Source: an uncultured Clostridia bacterium (lineage in GTDB: Bacteria; Bacillota; Clostridia; Oscillospirales; Acutalibacteraceae). Taken from it: a stretch of DNA of 64,000 nucleotides. Numbering within the stretch: position 1 is the stretch's first letter; each line of letters opens with the position of its first letter. The stretch lies in NCBI GenBank assembly GCA_947625785.1, contig CANQPS010000005.1, forward strand, positions 84,758-148,757, read 5' to 3'. Shown here in pieces: positions 26,729-36,454 of the stretch. The notes under the pieces were generated by a model. It ran no database searches, was not told the origin of the DNA, and saw only the letters and a list, made by a program, of their open reading frames with translations. A program made the translations under genes and the position numbers.

Positions 26729-27181
26729 ATGGCATACAGCGAGAAAGTTATGGAGCATTTTGCAAATCCAAGAAATGTTGGCGAATTAGAAGATGCAAAC
26801 GGCATTGGTGAGGTAGGAAACTCTAAGTGTGGCGATATTATGAAAATGTATATTAAAATAGAAAATGGTATTATAGAAAAAGTATCATTTAAAACATTTG
26901 GTTGTGGTGCGGCGATAGCTACAAGTTCTATGGCAACTGAATTGATTAAAGGGAAAAGTATATCCGAAGCTCTGAAACTGACTAATAAAGCGGTTATGGA
27001 AGCATTAGACGGGCTTCCTCCTGTAAAAGTACATTGTTCTGTTTTAGCAGAACAGGCAATTAAGGCTGCTATTAGTGATTATTATACTCGTCAGGGTATA
27101 GACCCGAAAGCAATAGTCGGTGAAATCAACGAATGTTGCCACGACCATAATGCTGATGGAAGTTGTTCTGTTTGTGGATAA
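26729..27181 (+). CDS. iscU: Fe-S cluster scaffold protein IscU/NifU
   Basis: This scaffold builds Fe-S clusters with sulfur from the adjacent desulfurase. The 150-residue protein carries the three cluster cysteines in NSKCGDIM, TFGCGAAIA and VKVHCSVLA. It also has a C-terminal extension rich in Cys and His (ECCHDHNADGSCSVCG, about 132-150) beyond the IscU fold, seen in other Clostridia and possibly metal-binding. AAAGGA precedes the ATG. Co-transcription with iscS is likely. Confidence 0.94.
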   Translation: MAYSEKVMEHFANPRNVGELEDANGIGEVGNSKCGDIMKMYIKIENGIIEKVSFKTFGCGAAIATSSMATELIKGKSISEALKLTNKAVMEALDGLPPVKVHCSVLAEQAIKAAISDYYTRQGIDPKAIVGEINECCHDHNADGSCSVCG

Positions 27182-27285
27182 ATAACATTGGGTTTGATGA
27201 ATAAGTATAATAAAACTTATTGGATTTTTAAAGTATGTATGATATTACAAGAATACAATAATTTCTAAATATAATATAAAATTAT

Positions 27286-27320
27286 CTCCTATGATAATAT
27301 TTTACCATAGGAGTTTTTTT
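27286..27320. terminator. Terminator between iscU and rnhA
   Basis: CTCCTATG (27286-27293) pairs with CATAGGAG (27306-27313), followed by seven T. It serves iscU; the gap 27182-27473 contains nothing else recognised apart from a weaker AATAAGT/ACTTATT hairpin near 27201-27222. Confidence 0.8.
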
Positions 27321-27473
27321 ATTGGATTTTGCGTTGTATCACATTAGTTTATTTGTTGATTAAATAAAATTATTTTCATACAATCCGGTACAATTCCGCC
27401 ATATTTTTCTTGTCTTTTTATGCAAAGATTTGTCAGAATATAAAAATCCCTAATCCTAAAAAAGAAGTATATA

Positions 27474-27911
27474 TTACAAAAATTTTTCAGCTTCTTTAAC
27501 CGCAAGCCTGTCACAACGCTCGTTTTCCGGGTGACCGTTATGGCCCTTAATCCAAACAATGGTACATTTATGTATATCCATAAGTTTAAGTAATTGTTCC
27601 CATAAATCAATGTTTGCCGGAATACTTTTGTCACTTTTTCGCCAGCCGTTTTTTTTCCAAGATTTCGCCCAACCCTTTGTAATGCCATTGCAGAAGTATT
27701 GCGAGTCACTATAAATAGTAACCTCGCAAGGTTCTTTAAGTGCTGATAAACCTTTAATAACAGCCGTAAGTTCCATTTTATTATTTGTGGTGTTTTTGTC
27801 ACCACCTGAGATTTCTTTTTCTTTACCCATATATCGCAGTATAGCACCCCAACCGCCAACTCCCGGGTTACCCTTACAAGCTCCGTCAGTAAATAATTCA
27901 ACAGATTTCAT
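27474..27911 (-). CDS. rnhA: Ribonuclease HI
   Basis: RNase HI cuts the RNA strand of RNA-DNA hybrids. The 145-residue protein has LFTDGACKGNPGVGGWGAIL at residues 6-25 with the first catalytic Asp, NNKMELTAVIKGL with the Glu, IYSDSQYFCNGI with the second Asp, and WIKGHNGHPENERCDRLA with the His and last Asp, so the DEDD set is complete. It is a single minus-strand gene between two plus-strand units. The ATG lies just left of an AT-rich gap. Confidence 0.96.
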   Translation of the reverse strand: MKSVELFTDGACKGNPGVGGWGAILRYMGKEKEISGGDKNTTNNKMELTAVIKGLSALKEPCEVTIYSDSQYFCNGITKGWAKSWKKNGWRKSDKSIPANIDLWEQLLKLMDIHKCTIVWIKGHNGHPENERCDRLAVKEAEKFL

Positions 27912-28011
27912 TTTATAATCCCCTTATCTATTTCATAATAAAGATATTATATACTTGTTGAAAAAAAATAGCAATACAACATTTTTATACAAATAGATTA
28001 TTTGTATAGTA

Positions 28012-28046
28012 ATATAATATAAATATAATATAAATATAATATCCGT
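28012..28046. repeat. Short A/T tandem repeat
   Basis: Three tandem copies of a TATAATATAAA-like unit lie in the gap between the divergent rnhA and rnj genes. They create several TATAAT look-alikes in both directions. Confidence 0.6.
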
Positions 28047-28111
28047 CAAAACAACATATTTCTTTTGCCGGTACAATAAAAATTATTAATACTTGGTTAT
28101 AATAGTAATAC

Positions 28112-28141
28112 TTGACAAGTAAAGCGTTATAGTTGTACAAT
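28112..28141 (+). promoter_or_regulatory. Probable sigma-A promoter of rnj
   Basis: Consensus TTGACA (28112-28117), an 18-base spacer and TACAAT (28136-28141), about 53 bases before the start codon. Confidence 0.65.
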
Positions 28142-28193
28142 TAATAATGAAATTGTGTTCGGAAATTTTTTATTATACGGAGGTAAATATTCA

Positions 28194-30131
28194 GTGACAG
28201 AAGAACTTAATAAGAGAGGTAGACAGTTAGGTCGTAGGACGGCATCACGCACCAACAAAAAATCAAACTCTCAAGATTACAGCGATATCAAGAATTATTA
28301 TAAGCTTGATACTGCTGATGGTACTGCTTTTACGGAAAACGATATATATGGCAGTGACAGCAATCTCGAAGTTAATAACGGCAAATCAAAACAAGTCTAT
28401 AATAATAAAACATATTACAGAAATAGTCATCTAAAATCAAGCAGTACTCAATCTAAAAATAAAGAAATTCCTTCCCCGTCAATAAAAGTAGCATTCTTGG
28501 GTGGTTTAAATGAAATCGGTAAAAATATAACCTTATTTGAATGTGAAGACGATATGATATTGATTGATTGCGGAATGGCTTTTCCGGACGGTGAAATGTT
28601 GGGTATCGATTCGGTAATACCGGATTTTAGCTATGTGGAAAAAAATGCGGATAAAATAAAGGGTATAATTCTCACACACGGACACGAGGACCATATAGGG
28701 GCATTACCATATTTATTAAAAAATCTCAATTTTCCTATATACGGTACGGCATTAACATTAGGACTTGTGGGCAATAAATTAAAAGAACACAATCTGCTCT
28801 ATAAGACTAAATTAAATGTTGTAAAGGCTGGAGATATTGTAAAATTGGGTTGTATGTCTGTTGAGTTTATAAATGTAAATCACTCGATACCTGATTCCGT
28901 GGGTATAGCTATTCATTCACCGGCAGGAATTTTGGTTCATACGGGAGATTTTAAAATTGATTTTACGCCAACAATGGGTAGTGTGACAGACCTTACAAGA
29001 TTTGCAGAACTTGGTAAAAAATCTGTACTTGCGTTGTTTGCAGATTCGACAAATGCCGAAAGACCGGGTTACACAAATACTGAAATGAAGGTTGCGGAGT
29101 CTTTTGAAAAATTATTTTTAAGAGCTGAAAATAGTAGAATTATAATTGCTACATTTGCATCAAATATAAATCGTGTTCAGCAGATTATTAATTGTGCCAA
29201 AAAATATGGTCGTAAAGTTGCTTTTTCAGGTCGAAGTATGATTAACTATATGACGGTTGCGGTCGAATTGGGATATATTGAGGTGCCGGACGGTATTATA
29301 ATCGATATAAATTTACTTAATAAATATCCAAAGGAAAAAGTTGTTCTCGTTACAACAGGAAGTCAGGGAGAACCAATGTCGGCTTTATCAAGAATGGCTT
29401 ATTCGGACCATAAAAAAGTATCAGTCGGAGTGGGTGACTTTATAATAATTTCAGCCAATCCTATACCGGGAAACGAAAAAACGGTCAGTGCTGTTGTAAA
29501 TGAATTGATGAAGCGTGGCTGCGAAGTTATATACGAGTCAATGTACGAGGTTCATGTATCAGGTCACGCCTGTCAGGAAGAATTAAAAATAATTCAGGCA
29601 CTTACAAAGCCTAAATACTTTATACCCGTCCACGGTGAACAGAAACATTTGAAAAAACACGCAGATTTAGCTATTTCTATGGGTATGCCAAAGGAAAATG
29701 TTTTTATAGGCGATGTTGGTAATGTAATAGAAATTAATAAAAATTATATGAAACGCTTACCACCTGTTACTGCCGGTAATGTTCTTGTAGACGGACTTGG
29801 AGTAGGTGATGTGGGAAGTATAGTTCTTAGAGATAGAAAACATCTTGGTCAGGACGGTTTAATAGTTGTTGTTGCTACAATAGATGCAATAGATGGTCAT
29901 ATTATTTCGGGGCCGGATATTGTTTCAAGAGGATTCGTTTATGTTAGAGAGTCTGAATCCCTTATGGAAGAAGCAAAAGATAAAATTATTAATGTGCTTG
30001 AAGATTGTGCGTATGATGATTTACACGAATGGGGTGTAATTAAAACTAAAATTAAGGACGAACTTTCAAAACTTCTTTATGAAAAAACAAGAAGAAATCC
30101 TATGATTTTGCCAATAATAATGGAAGTATGA
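28194..30131 (+). CDS. rnj: Ribonuclease J
   Basis: RNase J is the metallo-beta-lactamase/beta-CASP nuclease of Gram-positive mRNA decay and rRNA maturation, acting as 5' exonuclease and endonuclease. The 645-residue protein has VAFLGGLNEIGKNITLFE, the metal site LTHGHEDHIGALPY, IHSPAGILVHTGDFKID, and the beta-CASP and C-terminal parts (SGHACQEELK, HGEQKHLKKHA). A Lys/Ser/Asn-rich tail of about 90 residues precedes the catalytic core; such extensions occur in Clostridia. The start is GTG 28194 after CGGAGGT; an ATG-like extension to 28155 overlaps that site. Confidence 0.95.
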   Translation: MTEELNKRGRQLGRRTASRTNKKSNSQDYSDIKNYYKLDTADGTAFTENDIYGSDSNLEVNNGKSKQVYNNKTYYRNSHLKSSSTQSKNKEIPSPSIKVAFLGGLNEIGKNITLFECEDDMILIDCGMAFPDGEMLGIDSVIPDFSYVEKNADKIKGIILTHGHEDHIGALPYLLKNLNFPIYGTALTLGLVGNKLKEHNLLYKTKLNVVKAGDIVKLGCMSVEFINVNHSIPDSVGIAIHSPAGILVHTGDFKIDFTPTMGSVTDLTRFAELGKKSVLALFADSTNAERPGYTNTEMKVAESFEKLFLRAENSRIIIATFASNINRVQQIINCAKKYGRKVAFSGRSMINYMTVAVELGYIEVPDGIIIDINLLNKYPKEKVVLVTTGSQGEPMSALSRMAYSDHKKVSVGVGDFIIISANPIPGNEKTVSAVVNELMKRGCEVIYESMYEVHVSGHACQEELKIIQALTKPKYFIPVHGEQKHLKKHADLAISMGMPKENVFIGDVGNVIEINKNYMKRLPPVTAGNVLVDGLGVGDVGSIVLRDRKHLGQDGLIVVVATIDAIDGHIISGPDIVSRGFVYVRESESLMEEAKDKIINVLEDCAYDDLHEWGVIKTKIKDELSKLLYEKTRRNPMILPIIMEV

Positions 30132-30141
30132 TTTATATTAA

Positions 30142-30177
30142 AGCAGAGAAAAATTTTTAATATTTCTCTGCTTTTTA
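30142..30177 (+). terminator. Rho-independent terminator of rnj
   Basis: AGCAGAGAAA pairs with TTTCTCTGCT, followed by TTTT. Confidence 0.85.
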
Positions 30178-30553
30178 AATTATAAAAGTTCTCTTAGCTT
30201 CGCTGCCTGCATAGAGCGACCAAGGGTTCTTTCTTTGGAAACTACAAGACCTTTCAAAAAGACTTTCCAAGGGCTTGGCTAAAACTTTTGATTTAAAAGT
30301 TTTTGTGATTTTTAATATTACTCTTTGAAAAAAGTTATATTGATGGGGCATAGGGCAAAGCCTCGCCTATTAAACATTCCGAATTATTGTGAAAAAATAA
30401 TGAAAAATTTTATATACATATGTGAGAAAATATAAATCATAATACATATATTTTACAAACTATTGAAAAAATTGAAGATAAGTAATATAATTATTAATGA
30501 ATTTATAAGCGTTTTTTATAATTTATATGTTATATATAAGTGAGGTGTTAGGT
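30178..30553. repeat. Intergenic region with degenerate repeat, copy 2, and gdpP promoter
   Basis: The gap after the rnj terminator has no gene. From about 30226 to 30380 it shows blocks related to those at 7141-7300 (CTTTGGAAAC, AAAACTTTTG...AAAAGTTTTTG, GATGGGGC, GGGCAAAGCCTCGCC). Further right is AT-rich sequence with a probable promoter, TTACAA (30463-30468) and TATAAT (30486-30491), spaced by 17 bases, upstream of gdpP. Confidence 0.5.
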
Positions 30554-32575
30554 ATGAAAGAAAGAAAATTGTGGACAGTTTCTCCGCTTTTCTTTATATT
30601 TGTTGTTGCTATGATAGTAATGACGATATTGTCATATGACACACAACATCTATTACCTTTCTTTATTAATTTGGTGATAACTATTGTTACTCTTGTAATT
30701 ATAATAATATTTCTTACGAAAAACAGTGTTTATTTAAAGGCTCTTATAAGAGGGGCTGTCAATAGACTTGGCGGTAATGTATCGTCAGTTGAATTATCGG
30801 GAGTCGCTACACCATCGGTTATCGTAAGCAAAAACGGAGAAATAATCACATATAATGAACTTTTTAGGAAAATTATATGCAATGGTCGTGATGTTATAGG
30901 AAACAGTATCTATAACTACACGAATGACAGGTCTTTGGAAGATATTTTAAAAATAGAACTCGAAAATGCTAAAAATCTTGAAAGACCTTTCGATAAATTT
31001 ATTGATGAAAAAAAATCTGTTATTACTAAAAGTGATATAAAATTAGGTGATAAAGTTTTTAAAGTGTTGATGTTAGATTGTGATAACTCATATGTAATGT
31101 TTTTTATTGATAAAACAGCACACACCAAGTTATTGGAAAAATATAATAATTCAAGACCTTGTGTTATGATGATAATGTTCGATAATAAAGATGAATTGGA
31201 AAATAATGCCGAGGAAAGCAATGCCTCTGAGATTGTTTCTATGGTCGAAAAAGAATTGCAAAAATGGGCAGTTTCAAATTCGGCTATGTATAAAAAACTA
31301 TATGCAGGAAAGTACCTTCTGGTTGTCGAAAGAAAATTTGTAACAGAAATGATTAAAGATAAATTTCCTATACTGGAGGAAATCCGAAAGATAAAAATTG
31401 ATGAAAGAAGAACGGCAACATTATCAATCGGCGTGGGCAAGGACGGGGAAAGTTTTCAGGAATGTGAACAATGGGCTAAACAAGCTCTTGATATGGCACT
31501 TGCAAGAGGTGGCGACCAAGTTGCTGTAAATTCTAATTCAAGTTATACATTTTTTGGCGGCGTGTCTAAGGGCGTTGAAAATCTTGACAAGAGAAGAACA
31601 AGAGTAATATCTATGGCTATGTCAGAAAGAATTTCAAAAAGCGAAAAAGTATTTATTATGGGACATAAGGCATCAGATTTGGACTGTGTGGGTGCAAGTA
31701 TAGGTATGTGGAGCATATCAACAAAAGCACTGAAAAAAGAAGCCTATATTGTTATAAATCAGGATACAAGTTTATCAAAACCATTGATTTCTTCGTTTAA
31801 TAGATTTCCTGATTATAAAAATATGTTTATTACACCGGAAAAAGCATTGGAAGCATTTACGCCGGAATCACTGTTAATAATAGTTGATACTCATTCACCT
31901 AAAATGGTTGAATGTCCTGAGCTTTTAGATATTTGCGGAAAGTGTATTATTATAGACCACCACAGAAAAATGGTTAATTATATTTCTAATACATTTATAT
32001 TTATGCACGAGCCATTTGCCTCATCAGCGTGCGAAATGGTTGCTGAATTGGCTCAATATATTGGTGAAACAAATCTCAATCAAATGGAGGCAGAAGCGGT
32101 TTTAGCCGGAATTATGCTTGATACAAAGAATTTTGTCCTTAGAACAGGCGTAAGAACCTTTGAAGCTGCCGCATATTTAAGAAAAAGAGGTGCTGATACT
32201 GTTGAAGTTAAGCGACTTTTCTCAAATTCCATTGATACTTATAAAGTAAAATATCAGCTCATTTCAGAGGCAGAAATATATAATTTCTGTGCGGTGGCTG
32301 TTGCAGACGGAACATTCTCTGATATAAGAGTTGCATCAGCACAGGCGGCAGATGAACTTTTAGGAATTGGAGGAGTTAAAGCATCATTTGTAATGTTTAT
32401 GGTAGATGATATAGTAAATATATCTGCCCGTTCTTTGGGTGATGTGAATGTACAACTTGTTATGGAGGCACTTGGCGGCGGAGGACATCAAACAATGGCA
32501 GGTACTCAATTAAAAATGCCTTTACCCGAGGCAAGAGAAAAACTTATAGCACTTATAAGTAATTTAAAAATGTAA
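30554..32575 (+). CDS. gdpP: Cyclic-di-AMP phosphodiesterase GdpP
   Basis: GdpP hydrolyses the second messenger c-di-AMP, which controls potassium and cell wall homeostasis. The 673-residue membrane protein has two N-terminal helices (about 10-30 and 35-57), a degenerate PAS region, a modified GGDEF domain (about 170-310), and the DHH/DHHA1 catalytic part: [33 protein letters not shown] and [13 protein letters not shown]. The start is ATG 30554 with GTGAGGTG ahead; the in-frame extension to 30527 holds that site. The rplI-dnaB genes follow closely, a conserved Firmicute order. Confidence 0.94.
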   Translation: MKERKLWTVSPLFFIFVVAMIVMTILSYDTQHLLPFFINLVITIVTLVIIIIFLTKNSVYLKALIRGAVNRLGGNVSSVELSGVATPSVIVSKNGEIITYNELFRKIICNGRDVIGNSIYNYTNDRSLEDILKIELENAKNLERPFDKFIDEKKSVITKSDIKLGDKVFKVLMLDCDNSYVMFFIDKTAHTKLLEKYNNSRPCVMMIMFDNKDELENNAEESNASEIVSMVEKELQKWAVSNSAMYKKLYAGKYLLVVERKFVTEMIKDKFPILEEIRKIKIDERRTATLSIGVGKDGESFQECEQWAKQALDMALARGGDQVAVNSNSSYTFFGGVSKGVENLDKRRTRVISMAMSERISKSEKVFIMGHKASDLDCVGASIGMWSISTKALKKEAYIVINQDTSLSKPLISSFNRFPDYKNMFITPEKALEAFTPESLLIIVDTHSPKMVECPELLDICGKCIIIDHHRKMVNYISNTFIFMHEPFASSACEMVAELAQYIGETNLNQMEAEAVLAGIMLDTKNFVLRTGVRTFEAAAYLRKRGADTVEVKRLFSNSIDTYKVKYQLISEAEIYNFCAVAVADGTFSDIRVASAQAADELLGIGGVKASFVMFMVDDIVNISARSLGDVNVQLVMEALGGGGHQTMAGTQLKMPLPEAREKLIALISNLKM

Positions 32576-32597
32576 TTTATGCAGGAGGAATTTAATA

Positions 32598-33047
32598 ATG
32601 AAAGTGATTTTATTGACAGATGTAAAAGGCAGCGGAAAGAAAGGCGAATTAATTGAAGTTTCTGACGGTTATGCAAGAAATTTCCTTTTACCGAGAAAAT
32701 TGGCTAAGGAGGCTAATGCTCAGGTAATGAATGAATTTAAAAATGCTGAACAGTCAAAACAATATAAATTAGATGTACAAAAGGCTCAAGCCCAAGATAT
32801 TGCAAATAAATTAAACGGTGTTACCGTTCAGATAAAGGCAAGTGCAGGCAAAAATGGTAAATTATTCGGTTCTGTAACTTCTAAGGAAATAGCCGAAGAA
32901 ATAAAAAAGCAATTTAGTGCTGATATAGATAAAAGAAAAATATCTATTGATACAGATATTAAAGCATTTGGAATATATAATTGCGAAATTAAGTTGTTTA
33001 CAGGAATTTCAACAAAGTTAAAAGTGCAAGTGACCGAAAAAGAATAA
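32598..33047 (+). CDS. rplI: 50S ribosomal protein L9
   Basis: L9 is a large-subunit protein bridging the L1 stalk base and helping frame maintenance. The 149-residue protein starts [20 protein letters not shown], followed by [16 protein letters not shown], both diagnostic, then the long connecting helix and the C-terminal rRNA-binding domain ([16 protein letters not shown]). GGAGGA precedes the ATG. It sits in the conserved gdpP-rplI-dnaB arrangement. Confidence 0.98.
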   Translation: MKVILLTDVKGSGKKGELIEVSDGYARNFLLPRKLAKEANAQVMNEFKNAEQSKQYKLDVQKAQAQDIANKLNGVTVQIKASAGKNGKLFGSVTSKEIAEEIKKQFSADIDKRKISIDTDIKAFGIYNCEIKLFTGISTKLKVQVTEKE

Positions 33048-33147
33048 TATAAACTGTCAAAAAAAGGCATTTATATCTTGGATAAGGGTTTGACCTTATG
33101 TGTTAGCCCTTATTTTTGTATTTTATTTGGGAGAGTGTTTTTGGAGT

Positions 33148-34506
33148 ATGGCGGGAAATAAAATCAATATTGGAATAGACGGTATAAACCTACCTTATAG
33201 TTTAGATGCCGAAAATGCCGTTCTTGGTGCTATACTTATGGAGTCCTCTTGTATGGATAGGGTTGCAATAATTTTACCTAAACCTGATTATTTTTATTCA
33301 TCAAGCAACAGGATAGTTTATTCTGTAATTATGGATTTGTACAATTTATCTAAGCCTATTGACTATATTACAGTTTTGGAGTCATTAAGAAATAATGAAG
33401 ATTTTGATACTGCAAATGGCAGACAATATTTGTTGCAGGTAGCCCAATCTGTCCCGTCAATTTCAAATGTGGAGTATTACGCAAATATCGTAAGGGAAAA
33501 ATATGAGATTAGAACCCTTATAATTAATTCAAGGGAAATAATAGAAGATGCCACAAACAGTGATTATTCATCAGAACAGCTTTTAGATTTGGCAGAACAA
33601 AAAATTTTTGATATAAGAAATGGTAAAAGTACCTCAGGTCTTCAAAAAATAGACGAAATTATTATACAGACATTTGACAGACTTGATTTGGTTAATTCAC
33701 CTGACAGTGATGAAAAAGCTATTTCAACGGGGATAAGTTCTCTCGATAATGTTATAACGGGATTAAATCGTTCTGACTTAATCCTTTTGGCGGCACGTCC
33801 TGGTATGGGTAAAACGAGTTTTGCACTTAATATTGCTAAAAATGCCGCAATTAAAGAAAAAAGAGTTGTAGCTTTCTTTTCTTTGGAAATGTCAAGGGAA
33901 CAATTGGCATCTCGTCTTTTATCTACGGAGGGTAAAATCGAAGGCTCTAAATTAAGGACGGGTAAACTTAACAGTGATGAATGGGTTAGACTTGTTGAGG
34001 CGGGGGAGATACTTAGTAAAACTAAAATTTACTTTGATGATACACCGGGTATAACAGTTCCCGAAATGAAAGCAAAATTGCGACGCCTAAAAAAAGTGGA
34101 CCTTGTTGTTATAGATTATTTACAGCTTATGAGCAGTGCAAGACGAATTGATAACAGAGTACAGGAAATTTCAGAAATTACTCGTAGTTTAAAAATTATG
34201 GCTAAGGAATTGAATATTCCTGTTATGACATTATCACAATTATCTCGTGCAAGTGACCAAAGAGCTGAACATAGACCTCAGTTATCGGATTTGAGAGATT
34301 CCGGTTCTATTGAGCAAGATGCAGATATTGTTTTATTTTTGTACAGAGAGGGATATTATACACAAGACGATAAGGAAAACGAGGATAATAACAAAAATAG
34401 CGGAGAATGTATCGTTGCCAAAAATCGTCACGGCGAATCAAGAACAGTTCCGTTATATTGGCAGGGAGAATATATGCGTTTTACAGGTCAAGAGGTGGAA
34501 CATTGA
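33148..34506 (+). CDS. dnaB: Replicative DNA helicase DnaB
   Basis: DnaB is the ring helicase of the replication fork (called DnaC in Bacillus subtilis). The 452-residue protein has the N-terminal primase-interacting domain (LPYSLDAENAVLGAILMESS), then the RecA-like motor: Walker A in LAARPGMGKTSFALN, Walker B in LVVIDYLQLM, and the ELSRASDQR-like LSQLSRASDQRAEHRP with LSDLRDSGSIEQDADIVLFL. The start ATG 33148 has GGAG only two bases ahead and GGGAGAG further upstream, so initiation may use the latter. Its stop overlaps the tilS start by two bases. Confidence 0.96.
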   Translation: MAGNKINIGIDGINLPYSLDAENAVLGAILMESSCMDRVAIILPKPDYFYSSSNRIVYSVIMDLYNLSKPIDYITVLESLRNNEDFDTANGRQYLLQVAQSVPSISNVEYYANIVREKYEIRTLIINSREIIEDATNSDYSSEQLLDLAEQKIFDIRNGKSTSGLQKIDEIIIQTFDRLDLVNSPDSDEKAISTGISSLDNVITGLNRSDLILLAARPGMGKTSFALNIAKNAAIKEKRVVAFFSLEMSREQLASRLLSTEGKIEGSKLRTGKLNSDEWVRLVEAGEILSKTKIYFDDTPGITVPEMKAKLRRLKKVDLVVIDYLQLMSSARRIDNRVQEISEITRSLKIMAKELNIPVMTLSQLSRASDQRAEHRPQLSDLRDSGSIEQDADIVLFLYREGYYTQDDKENEDNNKNSGECIVAKNRHGESRTVPLYWQGEYMRFTGQEVEH

Positions 34507-35891
34507 TAGAATTTACAAATAAAATAAACGAATTAATTTCAGAATACAATATGCTCGAAAATACAAATAAAATTTTTGTGGCATTGTCCGGTGGAGCGGA
34601 TTCAATGGCTTTATTGCATTTTATGATACAATATTGCAAAGATAATCATAAGGATATAGAAGTAAATGCTGTTCATATTAACCACCATATCAGAGGTGCA
34701 GAAAGCGATAGAGATGAAAATTTTGTTAAAGAATACTGCAGCAATAATAATATAAAATTATTTGTCAAGTCTTTTGATGTAATATCTATTGCAAAAGAAA
34801 GAAAAATCGGGCTTGAGGAATGTGGACGAGAACTGCGATATGAATATATAAATTCACTTTGTGATGATAAAACAAAAATCGCAACCGCTCATACGGCATC
34901 TGATAATACGGAAACATTATTATTCAGATTGGCAAGAGGTACAGGATTAAAAGGTGCTTGCGGCATACCTCCCGTAAGAAATAATATTATAAGACCACTA
35001 TTATATATAACAAGAGAGGAAATAGAGGAATATTGCCAAAAATTTTCTCTGCCTTATGTGATAGACAGCACAAATTTAAGCACAGACTATAATAGAAATA
35101 AAATTCGTCATTGTATTATTCCGGTTTTGAAAGAAATAAATCCATCTATTCATAAAGCTGTAACAAGATTTACCAACGCTTTAATATATGATTATAAATT
35201 TATCGAACAAATAACAAATGAGTATAAAACTTCCGTTAGGATTAGTGTTAGTGAAAATCAAAATTATTATTCCGCTCAAAAACTGTTAGATATACCACAG
35301 GCAATTCGCAATAGAATAATTTTTTCCATATGTTCTGATTATAATATAGATATAGATAATAAAAAATGCTCATTAATAAATAATTCCCTTTTAAAAGGTG
35401 GAACAGTTGAATTAAACAGTAAATATAGGGCTGTTTGTAAACAGGGAATTTTTAGGATAGCCCCTTGTAATAACCGCAATAATACAAATACTTTCTTAAA
35501 TATAAGTCCTTTTGAGAATAAATATTTGCTTTTTGGTGATAAATTCTATGAAATAAACATAGTTGATATACAAGAATATAAAAAATTTTTTAAAATTAAC
35601 AATTTGTTATTTAAAAATGCTCTTGACTATGATACAATAAGCAGTGATGTTGTATTTAGAAATCGTTTAACCGGCGATAAATTTATACCATATAAAAGTA
35701 ATGTTTCTAAAACATTGAAAAAGTATTTTAACGAACTTAAAATACCTTCTGAAAATCGCAATAATATTATAATTTTAGCAAGTGGCAGTAATGTTCTATG
35801 GATTGACGGAATTGGTGTTGCTAAAAGTAACGCTGTCAGCAGCAATACTAAAAAAGTAATGATTATAACAATTAGGGAGTGCAGTAAATGA
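34503..35891 (+). CDS. tilS: tRNA(Ile)-lysidine synthase TilS
   Basis: TilS converts C34 of the minor tRNA-Ile to lysidine so it reads AUA. The 462-residue protein has the PP-loop FVALSGGADSMALLHF near residues 24-39, AVHINHHIRGAESDRDE, TAHTASDNTETLLFRL and RGTGLKGACGIPPVR, then the TilS C-terminal domain ending in the LTGDKFIPYKSNVSKTLKKY stretch. The start is TTG 34503, overlapping the dnaB stop as TTGA, with AGGTGG ahead. Its own stop overlaps hpt as ATGA, so dnaB-tilS-hpt are translationally coupled. Confidence 0.95.
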   Translation: MIEFTNKINELISEYNMLENTNKIFVALSGGADSMALLHFMIQYCKDNHKDIEVNAVHINHHIRGAESDRDENFVKEYCSNNNIKLFVKSFDVISIAKERKIGLEECGRELRYEYINSLCDDKTKIATAHTASDNTETLLFRLARGTGLKGACGIPPVRNNIIRPLLYITREEIEEYCQKFSLPYVIDSTNLSTDYNRNKIRHCIIPVLKEINPSIHKAVTRFTNALIYDYKFIEQITNEYKTSVRISVSENQNYYSAQKLLDIPQAIRNRIIFSICSDYNIDIDNKKCSLINNSLLKGGTVELNSKYRAVCKQGIFRIAPCNNRNNTNTFLNISPFENKYLLFGDKFYEINIVDIQEYKKFFKINNLLFKNALDYDTISSDVVFRNRLTGDKFIPYKSNVSKTLKKYFNELKIPSENRNNIIILASGSNVLWIDGIGVAKSNAVSSNTKKVMIITIRECSK

Positions 35892-36424
35892 GAAATGATA
35901 TTGAAAAAATTATACTGAGTGAGGGAAATATTGCAGATATTGTGGAGGAGCTCGGAGAGCAAATTACAAATGATTATAAAAATAAAGATTTATTGGTTAT
36001 TTGTGTATTAAAAGGGAGCTTTCATTTTACTTCCGACCTCACAAGAGCAATAAAAATCCCTTGTGATGTAGAGTTTATACAATTAAGCAGCTATGAAAAT
36101 GATAAATCAACAGAAAAAATTAAATTAATTAAGGATTTTTCTTGTTCGCTTGAAAATAGAGATGTTTTGGTAGTAGAAGATATTGTGGATACAGGAATAA
36201 CATTAAGTTATGTTGTCGATATTATAAAAGAAAAATCTCCGGCAAGTATCAAAGTTTGTACTCTTATTGATAAATCGAAAAACAGAAAAACCAATATAAA
36301 AGTTGATTATGTTGGTGAAAGCATTGAAGATGGCTTTGTAGTTGGTTATGGTCTTGATTATAATGAAAAATATAGAAATCTTTCATATATAGGCATACTC
36401 AAAAACAATATTTTTAATAATTAA
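35888..36424 (+). CDS. hpt: Hypoxanthine phosphoribosyltransferase
   Basis: This purine-salvage enzyme makes IMP and GMP from hypoxanthine or guanine and PRPP. The 178-residue protein shows LVICVLKGSFHFTSDL near the N-terminus, the PRPP loop VLVVEDIVDTGITLSYV near residues 96-112, and the C-terminal GFVVGYGLDYNEKYRNL. The tilS-hpt-ftsH order is widely conserved in Firmicutes and fits exactly here. Confidence 0.96.
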   Translation: MRNDIEKIILSEGNIADIVEELGEQITNDYKNKDLLVICVLKGSFHFTSDLTRAIKIPCDVEFIQLSSYENDKSTEKIKLIKDFSCSLENRDVLVVEDIVDTGITLSYVVDIIKEKSPASIKVCTLIDKSKNRKTNIKVDYVGESIEDGFVVGYGLDYNEKYRNLSYIGILKNNIFNN

Positions 36425-36454
36425 TACATATATCAAAAAGGAGTGAATTTTACT

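Noticed and set aside
30916..31440. 174-residue minus-strand ORF inside gdpP
   Set aside because: It is antisense to a well-supported gdpP and has no recognisable domain or ribosome binding site.
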